A DNA stretch of 64,000 nt from contig NZ_CP042437.1 in the NCBI RefSeq assembly GCF_007971525.1, positions 1,984,001 to 2,048,000 on the forward strand, written 5' to 3'. Below are positions 53,380 to 61,785 of the stretch, one piece after another. The notes beneath the pieces were generated by a model. It was given only the letters and a program-made list of their open reading frames with translations. It had not been told where the DNA came from and ran no database searches. Position 1 is the first letter of the stretch; every line of letters starts with the position of its first letter. The stretch comes from Mucilaginibacter ginsenosidivorax. Its GTDB lineage: Bacteria; Bacteroidota; Bacteroidia; Sphingobacteriales; Sphingobacteriaceae. A program made the position numbers and the translations under genes.

Positions 53380-56300
53380 TTACAGCGGCAGTTCTATTAT
53401 AAATTGGGTTCCTTTGCCTGGCTGGCTTTTTACATTTATTTGGCCGCCCAAGCTTTCAACCTGTTTTTTTACCATAAACAATCCCATTCCTTTACCTTCA
53501 ACACTAAAATCAAACCGTTTGTATAATCCGTATAGCTGGTCGCCGGATTTATCAAGATCAATACCTTTTCCGTTATCTTCAAAATAAATAGTAACCAGGT
53601 TATTATCTAAAACAGATTTGATATTGATTACCGGGGCAATATTAACGCGCCTGTATTTAATACTATTGATGATAAGGTTTTGAAAAATGCTGTACAAGTA
53701 GCTCTTGATGGTAAAAAACTCATCAATGGCCGTAAAATCGCAATTAATTATTACGTTGTTTTTTTGCATCATCGGCTGAATTTCATGCTTTACATCTTCA
53801 ACCAGTTGCGGCATCACAACAAATTCCTTTTTTTCGTTAACTTGTTTATCTACTTGTAATATTTGGTTCAGATCGAGGATAACCTGGTCCAGGTGACTTA
53901 CAGATGCGGCAAGCGCATCAAGCGTAAACCGGCATTCGGGGTCGGGCATTTCAAAATCATAAAGCAAACCCGACAGGCCCTTGATATTGGCCACAGGCGC
54001 CCGTAAATTATGCGATATGATGTAAGTAAATTGCTCCAGGTCCTGGTTACGTTTTATCATATCGGCGGTCATCCGTTCGCGTTCCAGTTCGGCGTTTTTC
54101 CTTTCGGTGATATTTTTCAGGGTGAGGATGATGCCCACCATTTCTTTTTTATCCTTAAAAACCCCCACCGATTTTACTTCAAACCATTGGGTAACACCAT
54201 CTTGTATCTCATAAAATGTTTCATAGCTAACAGACTGTCTCTTTTTCGCCCGCTCAATAACCTCCTTAATGAACGATAACCGTTTTTGAATAAAGTAGTC
54301 GTACCCCGATTTACCGGCCTTTAATTTTTTTCCAAAGAATTTTACAGATTGTTTGGCGGCATTGCTGTTAAATGAAACTATGTTAAGCTCATTATCAAAC
54401 ATAATGATAGCCAGATCGGTGTTTTCAAATACCGACCTAAGGTTGGCTTCTGATTTGATAATAGCAGCCTCATCCATTTTTTGCCTTGTGATATCCCGCG
54501 AGAAGCAGGATAACCCTATCACTTTATCCCTTTCCCGTATCGGGTTTATAGAATAGCTAAGATAGATTTTACCATCACCATTCGGGTATTCATTTATAAA
54601 TTGCTGGGGCTCGCCAGCCAATGCCTTTGCGTAATTCTCTTTCCATTTCCCGGCGGTTACCGGATCAAAACCAGCAAGCATATCAAGCACCGACGCTCCC
54701 TGTTCTACATTAAGCCCGTATACGTGTTTAATGGCATTTTTAAACTGGTTATTAAAGGTTATGAATTTCAAATCCTTATCCAGCGAATAAACCAAATCGG
54801 TAGTATTCTCGATGATGGCAGATAAATTGGCTTCTGATTTTCTTAGCGCTTCTTCGTGAACCTTTCTTCCGGTAATATCCGTTATCATGGCCAGGGTACC
54901 TACATAAGCGCCACCCGGATCAAAAATACCATTGGTAGATACATTGCATACTAACCTTTTGCCACTTTTTGTAATAAACGTCGATTCGTGGGTTTCAACT
55001 ACGCCAAGTTCTTTTTGTGTAATTCTTTCAAGGGTTTGTATTTTATCGCTTTCGTGCTTAAAGTCGTAATTGTGCTTACCCATAATTTCATGAACTTCGT
55101 ACTCCAGCATATCGCACATCTTTTTATTCACAAAAATTGTTTTCAATTCATTATCAATAACCCAAATACCCTCCTGTGCGGTCTCGGCTATCTGCCTGTA
55201 CCTTTGCTCGCTAAGTACCAGGTTGTTTTCGATAATTTTACGATCAGATATATCAACGTTTAATATTACAGCTCCTTTTTGCATCAAGCCAGCTAAGGGC
55301 GCAGCTACAAGCAGAAACCATTTCTCGCCCGATAAGGTATCTTTAAGATATTCTATCGAAAAATCGGCACGATCTCCGGATATTACATCTTTAATACCCT
55401 GGTATATCATTGATCCTTGCTCATTATCCATTCCGGTAGCGTTCCCGGCAACCTGCAAGTAATTAAAACCGGCACTGTAACTGGCCTCGGGCAAATTGTT
55501 CTGGCCGGCAAAATTTTTCCATGATTTGTTTACAGTAACAATACGGCCATTCTCATCAAGCAAAGCTACCTGTGGGGGTAAGGCATCCAAAATAGCCGCC
55601 TGGATAGCAAATATTCTGCGTAAATGAACACGGCTTCTTTCGGCCTGGGCCTCTGCATTTTTACGTTCGGTAACATCGCGGTAGTTGGCCAAAATTCCAT
55701 TTACCGCCGGTACGTGCAACAAGTTCACCACGGTGCCCTCAACCCACATCCACGAACCGCCGCTGTGTTTAAAGCGCAGGCAAAACGGGATTATTTTACC
55801 AGGCTTTTGGTGGCTTTCTGATGAAACCCTTTCACGAAGCGCCCTGTCGTCCTCATGCACAAATTCGGGATTAAGCCTTATATTGGCATATTCATCTTTA
55901 GTATAGCCCATAATTTTGCCAACATTTTCGCTGGAATAAATTAACTGGTCGTACCTATCGGTTAGCACAATAATATCGCTGCTGTTTTCTATTAATTCCC
56001 TAAAACGCTGTTCGCTTTGCTGCAGTTCCAGCTCAAGCCTTTTACTTTCGGTAATATCGCGGGTAACACCGTCTATCCTGATAAGTTTCCCTTCTTCGTT
56101 AATAGTAGGCACAATCTTGCTCTCTACCCATTTAACACCCTGGGTTTTGTGCACTATTTTGTATTGTTTAATTACAGTTTCTCCTTTACTGAGCGGTTCA
56201 ACAATTTCCTGGGAAATATTTTTGTAATCATCGTGTTGGACATCTCTCCACAAGGTTGAATTAGCAAGAAAATCTTCTGCTTTGTACCCATATAATTTTT

Positions 56301-57204
56301 CGCAGGCAGGCGAAATCAGGACAAGCTTGTTGTTAATCATGTCCCGGGAAAAAAGCACATCGTCGAGCGTGTTAAACAGCCTGTTTAATTCCTGGCTTGC
56401 CTGGTTTAATTTTTGCCCAACTACTTGTAGTTCGGTAATGTCCTGTATGGTACCGTAAGCCCTTACCGGTATACCCAGATTGTTCCGTGTAATACCTAAA
56501 TTACAACGGGCAAATTTTATTTCTCCTGAGGGAGTAACTATCCTGTATTGCAGATCCAGCGTATCTAAATTGGGGATACTATAATCGCACTCCGCTATAA
56601 ATCGCTCAACTTCGTCAGGGTGAATACGCCTGGTAAGGGCTTGTAACGAAGGTTCCAATTCGCCTTTGCTGTACCCTAAAATCTCAAACACCCCATCCGA
56701 CCAACTGCGCTCCTGCGTAACAAGGTCAGCTTCAATAATACCGATGCGAGCCACATTTTCGACTTCCTTCAGTAACGACTGATCTTTTGCGACTGTCCTT
56801 GAATATTGCTTATTCTCTTCTATCAGTAAAGCTTTTTCCATGGCGTTAAATATGGCTATGGGTAGGCGCTGTAACCTGTCTTTTAATAAATAATCGGCCA
56901 CGCCATCCATCATGGCATTTATGGCAACCTCCTCCGAAGTTGGGTCGGTAACTAGTATTAAAGGGATAACAAGGCCTTGCTCTTTAAGAACATTTAAAGC
57001 CTGCGTGCAATTAATGGTTGGTGTTTGCCAGTTAGCAAGTACAACATCGGGATTAAATTCCTTGAGCGCCTTAATGTAGCTTGCATAATCGTCAATGTCA
57101 AGTTTTTCAAAAATCACACCTGCTTTTTCAAGTACCTGCCTAACCATACCGGCATCTTTCCGCACGTTTTCGAGGTGTAGTATCTTAATACTGAAACTTA
57201 ACAT
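53380..57204 (-). CDS. Multi-PAS sensor histidine kinase with degenerate receiver domain
   Basis: This 1274-residue cytosolic protein has no transmembrane segment. Residues 5-120 fold like a response-regulator receiver, but the phospho-acceptor position is Asn58 (DVVLANWQTP) and the acidic pair is Glu12-Asn13; Lys108 is kept. About seven PAS/PAC modules follow (roughly 140-1035), each closed by a DITE/DITR/NITER-type PAC end. The kinase core has His1065 (TYIISHNLRAPVANIKG) and a HATPase region with NLIINSIKYRR, EDNGKGIDL and GKGMGLFMVKKQVESLGG. It senses an intracellular or diffusible signal and phosphorylates an unknown response regulator not encoded nearby. It converges on the PIG-L gene with a 22-nt gap. 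Confidence 0.93.
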   Translation of the reverse strand: MLSFSIKILHLENVRKDAGMVRQVLEKAGVIFEKLDIDDYASYIKALKEFNPDVVLANWQTPTINCTQALNVLKEQGLVIPLILVTDPTSEEVAINAMMDGVADYLLKDRLQRLPIAIFNAMEKALLIEENKQYSRTVAKDQSLLKEVENVARIGIIEADLVTQERSWSDGVFEILGYSKGELEPSLQALTRRIHPDEVERFIAECDYSIPNLDTLDLQYRIVTPSGEIKFARCNLGITRNNLGIPVRAYGTIQDITELQVVGQKLNQASQELNRLFNTLDDVLFSRDMINNKLVLISPACEKLYGYKAEDFLANSTLWRDVQHDDYKNISQEIVEPLSKGETVIKQYKIVHKTQGVKWVESKIVPTINEEGKLIRIDGVTRDITESKRLELELQQSEQRFRELIENSSDIIVLTDRYDQLIYSSENVGKIMGYTKDEYANIRLNPEFVHEDDRALRERVSSESHQKPGKIIPFCLRFKHSGGSWMWVEGTVVNLLHVPAVNGILANYRDVTERKNAEAQAERSRVHLRRIFAIQAAILDALPPQVALLDENGRIVTVNKSWKNFAGQNNLPEASYSAGFNYLQVAGNATGMDNEQGSMIYQGIKDVISGDRADFSIEYLKDTLSGEKWFLLVAAPLAGLMQKGAVILNVDISDRKIIENNLVLSEQRYRQIAETAQEGIWVIDNELKTIFVNKKMCDMLEYEVHEIMGKHNYDFKHESDKIQTLERITQKELGVVETHESTFITKSGKRLVCNVSTNGIFDPGGAYVGTLAMITDITGRKVHEEALRKSEANLSAIIENTTDLVYSLDKDLKFITFNNQFKNAIKHVYGLNVEQGASVLDMLAGFDPVTAGKWKENYAKALAGEPQQFINEYPNGDGKIYLSYSINPIRERDKVIGLSCFSRDITRQKMDEAAIIKSEANLRSVFENTDLAIIMFDNELNIVSFNSNAAKQSVKFFGKKLKAGKSGYDYFIQKRLSFIKEVIERAKKRQSVSYETFYEIQDGVTQWFEVKSVGVFKDKKEMVGIILTLKNITERKNAELERERMTADMIKRNQDLEQFTYIISHNLRAPVANIKGLSGLLYDFEMPDPECRFTLDALAASVSHLDQVILDLNQILQVDKQVNEKKEFVVMPQLVEDVKHEIQPMMQKNNVIINCDFTAIDEFFTIKSYLYSIFQNLIINSIKYRRVNIAPVINIKSVLDNNLVTIYFEDNGKGIDLDKSGDQLYGLYKRFDFSVEGKGMGLFMVKKQVESLGGQINVKSQPGKGTQFIIELPL

Positions 57205-57468
57205 AGTTAACTAAAGGGATAACAATTTAGGATGGTTTCACCGGGATATTAAAGGAGTGTTCCCTCCTTTTAAACATCACGCTTCCTTTTGAGGTAATTG
57301 TACGGAATATTTTAAAATAAAGATGCGTAAATAGCTGTTAATAAATATGATTTCAATCACTTTATTAATACGGCCAGGGTTTTGGCAACCTATTTAAGCT
57401 TATAATGATAAAGCCGGGGCTTCGGCATCGCCCCTCAGGAAATTGTTACGCAAAAAATAGTTTTTTTA

Positions 57469-59196
57469 TCATTTTACCTTATACGCAATAGCCTTGCTAT
57501 TACGCCCGCCGTTAAACGGATCGGTACGTAACGAAAATACCAATTGATATTTGCCCGGTTTAGCTGGGGCTGTTACTTTAAACTTAAAGTGGGCTGTTTC
57601 GCCCGGTTTCAGACTGATGTTATAGAAGCTATCATCGGCCTTTTGGCTGCTGAACACGTCGGTATCAACAATAAAGCTGGCTTCAAAAACAAGCTGGTGC
57701 AATTGCCCTTTGTTGCTAAAACTAATGGGTACGCGGTAAGGGTTTTTAAATGTTAAATCAAAAACCTTCGGTTCCCCGGGTGATACTATCTCCTCTTTTT
57801 CGGTTGCGTCAAACTCAATTTTCTGATAGGTACGCACATCATCTACCCAGCCGCCGTACCAGGTGCCGGCGGGTGTATTAATGGTATCGGTACTTAACCC
57901 CTGCTGCGGGTGCTCCAATACATAATACGCGCGTTTGTGTTGCAGGCTGTCTTCTATCGGCCAAAACTCGTATTGCGTACGGCGGTAATAGCGTGGGTCG
58001 TAATCAAATCCTTTTAAGGTATTGTTATAAAAATTATATTTTGATGGGTTTTGGAAGCCCTCATTAAAAATTACATAATTGTCGCCCGCCTTGTCATGTA
58101 CCTGTTTTGCCCAATCTTCAAAATCGTAAAAAATCCTGAGCGCGTGCATTTGTTTTAATACGGGCAGGCCTGTTATAATCAGCAGCCTTACAAAAACAAT
58201 CAGAATAATATTAATGATGGCCAATCGGTTAAACCAGGCAGGTTTGCCACCCGGCTGTGTAAAATGAATAAGCGCCAGCATACATAGCGGTACATAGGCA
58301 ATAAGCGTCCAGTGCAGCTGTACTTCGCCCTTAAATGATGTCAGGAAAAAAAACAGCAGTATACCAATACTATTTACCAGCAGCACCCGGGTAAAAGCAT
58401 CCTTAATACGCAGGGTAAAGCCTTTATAAAACAACAGCCAACCAATTAATGGGCCGGCCATAAGCAGCTGCCCCAACGGATAGTTATAGGAAAAAGAAAG
58501 GTCATAGGGTTTATCTGCCCGCTCGGCCAGGTGATAGCTTATAGATGGAAACTGGTTGTTAACCTGCCACAAAATATGAGGTATAAACAATAACAGCGCC
58601 AGTATCACAATACCATAAAACGATGCCCGCTTAAACAATTTAGGGCTTGATACTACAGTGCAGCCTAACAGCAATATGCCGTGATATTTACTATATAGCA
58701 AACAAGCGGCTATTACACCCAGTATCAGCGCCAGCTTCCAGCTATCCTGTTCAAGGTATTGCTGTAAAAAAAACAGGAACAGCACGGTAAAAATAAGCAG
58801 CGGCGCATCGGGCGTGGTGATGAAACCATAAATGTGAAACACAAAAATTCCGGATACTACCAGGATATATGTAAGCGCATCAACCCGGTACTTTTTAAGC
58901 GTTAGCCATATAAACCAAAGCGACAGGCTGCTGCTGATAACTGTAAGCAACCTAAGCCCGAATTGGTTATGGATAAGGCCATATCCGGCGCGGATAAACA
59001 CGGCCACCATCGGCGGGTGGTCATAATAGCCCCAATCCATAAAACGCGAATAAAGCCAGTAGTAGGCTTCATCGGCATGCACCTCCAATGTAGCAGCTTG
59101 CAGGATGTTCAGCGCCGTCCAAAGCAATAAAAAATAGATGATAAGCTTGTTGGATTTGGCATCATCCTGCATATTATCATTTAGAGCGACTGGCAT
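57469..59196 (-). CDS. GT39/ArnT-like membrane glycosyltransferase
   Basis: This 575-residue protein has about eleven transmembrane helices. The first periplasmic loop holds HADEAYYWLYSRFMDWGYYD followed by HPPMVA, with the catalytic acidic pair of the protein-mannosyltransferase/ArnT (PMT_2) family. TTPDAPLL and SKYHGILLL are further family marks. A soluble C-terminal beta domain of about 150 residues follows. Such enzymes transfer sugar from polyprenyl-phosphate donors to lipid or protein at the periplasmic face; the acceptor is unknown. An in-frame ATG at 59172 is an alternative start. It lies between the histidine kinase and the second susCD cassette on the same strand. Confidence 0.9.
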   Translation of the reverse strand: MPVALNDNMQDDAKSNKLIIYFLLLWTALNILQAATLEVHADEAYYWLYSRFMDWGYYDHPPMVAVFIRAGYGLIHNQFGLRLLTVISSSLSLWFIWLTLKKYRVDALTYILVVSGIFVFHIYGFITTPDAPLLIFTVLFLFFLQQYLEQDSWKLALILGVIAACLLYSKYHGILLLGCTVVSSPKLFKRASFYGIVILALLLFIPHILWQVNNQFPSISYHLAERADKPYDLSFSYNYPLGQLLMAGPLIGWLLFYKGFTLRIKDAFTRVLLVNSIGILLFFFLTSFKGEVQLHWTLIAYVPLCMLALIHFTQPGGKPAWFNRLAIINIILIVFVRLLIITGLPVLKQMHALRIFYDFEDWAKQVHDKAGDNYVIFNEGFQNPSKYNFYNNTLKGFDYDPRYYRRTQYEFWPIEDSLQHKRAYYVLEHPQQGLSTDTINTPAGTWYGGWVDDVRTYQKIEFDATEKEEIVSPGEPKVFDLTFKNPYRVPISFSNKGQLHQLVFEASFIVDTDVFSSQKADDSFYNISLKPGETAHFKFKVTAPAKPGKYQLVFSLRTDPFNGGRNSKAIAYKVK

Positions 59197-59261
59197 TAAA
59201 GTTCAATTTGTTGATGTTGTAAAGGTATAATAAAACAGTAAACGTAAAAAGCGGGCAAAAT

Positions 59262-59290
59262 AAAAAAGGACTGTCCAAGCGGACAGCCCC
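59262..59290 (-). terminator. Terminator of the second susC-susD-DUF1735 operon
   Basis: On the minus strand GGGGCTGTCC and GGACAGTCC form a stem with a 4-nt loop, followed by TTTTTTATTTT. It lies 65 nt past the DUF1735 stop. Confidence 0.85.
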
Positions 59291-59355
59291 TTAATTTAAC
59301 TATTGAACAGGATCGTTATCGTAACCTATAACGGTTTTTAGTTTATGTGATTGAA

Positions 59356-60294
59356 TTATCGTGCGCCTTTATAAGTTAATGTGGCAACAACAGCCCGCTT
59401 ACTATTTTCATCAGCGCCCCAATCAAAGGCCAGGTGGAACGTTTTGGTAGCGGGATCATAATAATTGTCGATACCAGCTGTGTTATGAAGTTTAGGATTG
59501 CCGCTCGCTGTAACAGTGACTTTGTTACTTGCATCAACAGCAAGTTGAAGACCAGCTACGCCACCAACACCGCCGCCGGTATGCCAGAATATTTCGAAGG
59601 TATTGGCATTGGCTGCAATGGTTGCCACCTTTGATTCCTGGCCGTCGGGGAAATCACCACTCAGATCAGGGTCAAGATCAGTTTTGGATGTATAGCGTTT
59701 AATATTACCTGCAAGCGTGTACACTCCATCATACTTGTTTTTCACACTGTAAAAAGCATACAAGGTATCTTTTGAAGCAGCATGCACTGCTAAATCATCA
59801 GACTTGGTGATTTTATAGGCCAGTGCATAGCTCTTAGAAAGGTCTAATTTGCTGCCATCAAGTTTAATCGCAAACTCTTTCTGAAAATCGCCAGGGGCAA
59901 AGTTAAAGGTAAGGGAGCCATCGGCAGCCTGAGTTGCATTGCTGTTTGCAAGCGTGTAGAATGATGCCGGCAAAAGCTCATATGAAGCGTCATTAGCTTC
60001 GTTATAAGCGTCAATCGCTCCTGGCAATGCTGTTACTACAATTGTTTGACCTTTTGTCAAATCAGCCGGCTTGGCTGCATCTTTCTTTACAGAGAATACA
60101 CTGATTGTTTTAACATCAGTAAAGGGATCGAAAAACGTTGCACTTTCCATATCACCGGTAAAGCCGATGTATGATTTTCCTGCCGTTGAATTCTCGTTTG
60201 ATAAGTCGCCGGCCGGCACCTTACGGCAGGCAGAAAACATTACCAAAACAGAGCAGGCAAGCAGGATATGATTTAAAAATTTATTCCTTTTCAT
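59356..60294 (-). CDS. DUF1735-domain surface lipoprotein, second copy
   Basis: This 312-residue paralogue of the DUF1735 lipoprotein at 2957-3901 has its lipobox Cys at residue 23 (FSACRKVP). Shared blocks include ATFFDPFTDVKTISVFS, DAYNEANDASYELLPASFYT and TKTFHLAFDWGAD. Differences concentrate in the central loops, where a binding face would be expected. It would act as an accessory surface glycan-binding protein to the SusC/SusD pair encoded upstream. It begins 28 nt past the susD stop codon and ends with a strong terminator. Confidence 0.85.
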   Translation of the reverse strand: MKRNKFLNHILLACSVLVMFSACRKVPAGDLSNENSTAGKSYIGFTGDMESATFFDPFTDVKTISVFSVKKDAAKPADLTKGQTIVVTALPGAIDAYNEANDASYELLPASFYTLANSNATQAADGSLTFNFAPGDFQKEFAIKLDGSKLDLSKSYALAYKITKSDDLAVHAASKDTLYAFYSVKNKYDGVYTLAGNIKRYTSKTDLDPDLSGDFPDGQESKVATIAANANTFEIFWHTGGGVGGVAGLQLAVDASNKVTVTASGNPKLHNTAGIDNYYDPATKTFHLAFDWGADENSKRAVVATLTYKGAR

Positions 60295-60322
60295 GTCTTT
60301 TTTTATTAATAGTTACAATTAA

Positions 60323-61759
60323 TTAGTCTACATCCCACCATACATGCGCATCCTGAACATCGCCACCGGTAATCCGGGCAACCGCTGCGTTAACGTTCTT
60401 TTCGTTTGAGCTGTACTCGCTTGTTGGGTATACAAAGCGGCTTACAATCTTCTTAGAAGCGTTAACAGCATCTGGTGCCGGGTTAAGTGCAGGATAACCT
60501 TTTGGATTAGCGGTAGTAGCCGACTTACGCCAGATAGCCCATGCCTGGTGTCCGTCAGGGTAACTTGCAATCCACCTTTGGATGGTGATGTTTGCTATGG
60601 TTGGCGGTGCAGCTGCAATATAAGCAGCCGTTGGTGCAGCTAAGCCCCACTGGCCGTTTGAAGCCGTGATACCAGCCACATAATCAGTTGCAACAACTTC
60701 GGTGGTCCATCCTAATGATGCCGCCTCCGCCCTTGCAAGATAAACCTCACCAGCAGTAATAATAGTTACCGAACCTGTAGTTGTGCGGAAATCGCCACGC
60801 ATTACACGCGCCCAGTTCGGGTTAGCTTCAATAAACGCCAGCACGTTGTTACGGGCCAGGCCGTATGTAACACCGATATCCGATGACTCTGTGTTGCCAA
60901 TCGCTTCGCTTTTACCACCGTATACGCTAAGCCTGGTGTCATTAAGTCCTTTAAGTATATCGGTCATGGTAGCAGATTCTGCAAAATCCTTACGGCCATC
61001 ATACAAGGTATACCAGGGGCTTTTAATACCGCCACCAGGAAAGGTTACCTTCATATTCTGGCTGTTTGATTCAATAACGCCGGCAGCAATAGCTTCTTTA
61101 ACGGCAGTTGCAGCATACCCGCTTGCAGCAGGAACAACTTTTGACAGCTGAACAGCAGCTAATAGTTTAATAGAGTTTGCAGCACGTTTCCATGAAGCAA
61201 CATCACCACCGTAAATTACATCGCCTGCTAATGACGAACCGTCAAGCTCGGCCTGGGCAGATGTTAACGTGGCTATAATACCCTTATAAATAGTCTCCTG
61301 TGTATCATATTTAGGCTGAATAGCGGTTAAGCCTTTTAAAGCGTCGCTGTACGGAACTTCGCCCCAGGAATCTGTTACTACCCAGAATATATATTGCTGC
61401 AAAATTTTGGCTACTGCTGATGATGCCTTACTTTGGTTAAGGTTAATGATATTCTGCAAATCATATAACGGGCCAGAGTAGTAAGGTGTAAAATCATTCT
61501 GAGGCAGAGTGTATAACGATGTGCCGGAATACTGGGTTTCGGTAAAAAACTGCGCGTACTGGCCGCCTGCAATTGCTGGGGTACCTGTTGACGACAGGCC
61601 GGTAACACTTACCTGGGCATTAGTTAACAAACCAGCTATAATAGGCTGCGTTGTTGCGGTAGGGTTTTGGTTAACGTCACCAAAGTCTTTCAACTTGTTA
61701 CAGCCCGTACCTAACCAAACAAACGCGGCTGTTAGTGTATAAATATATCTCTTTTTCAT
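60323..61759 (-). CDS. SusD/RagB-family lipoprotein (SusD-like 2), second copy
   Basis: This 478-residue lipoprotein has Cys20 (WLGTGCNKLKDFGDVNQNPT) and the same signature blocks as the SusD at 3920-5380: FWVVTDSWGEVPYSDALKG, YDTQETIYKGIIATL, DVIYGGDVASWKRAANSIKL and RWIASYPDGHQAWAIWRK. Ligand-pocket regions differ, so the two may bind different glycans. It is encoded between the partial susC and the DUF1735 gene, with gaps of 26 and 28 nt. Confidence 0.93.
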   Translation of the reverse strand: MKKRYIYTLTAAFVWLGTGCNKLKDFGDVNQNPTATTQPIIAGLLTNAQVSVTGLSSTGTPAIAGGQYAQFFTETQYSGTSLYTLPQNDFTPYYSGPLYDLQNIINLNQSKASSAVAKILQQYIFWVVTDSWGEVPYSDALKGLTAIQPKYDTQETIYKGIIATLTSAQAELDGSSLAGDVIYGGDVASWKRAANSIKLLAAVQLSKVVPAASGYAATAVKEAIAAGVIESNSQNMKVTFPGGGIKSPWYTLYDGRKDFAESATMTDILKGLNDTRLSVYGGKSEAIGNTESSDIGVTYGLARNNVLAFIEANPNWARVMRGDFRTTTGSVTIITAGEVYLARAEAASLGWTTEVVATDYVAGITASNGQWGLAAPTAAYIAAAPPTIANITIQRWIASYPDGHQAWAIWRKSATTANPKGYPALNPAPDAVNASKKIVSRFVYPTSEYSSNEKNVNAAVARITGGDVQDAHVWWDVD

Positions 61760-61785
61760 TTTCTTTGAATCTAATTTGTATTTGC

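Noticed and set aside
57412..57446. GGGGC/GCCCC hairpin downstream of the GT39 gene as a terminator
   Set aside because: The stem is only 5 bp and no T-run follows on the minus strand.
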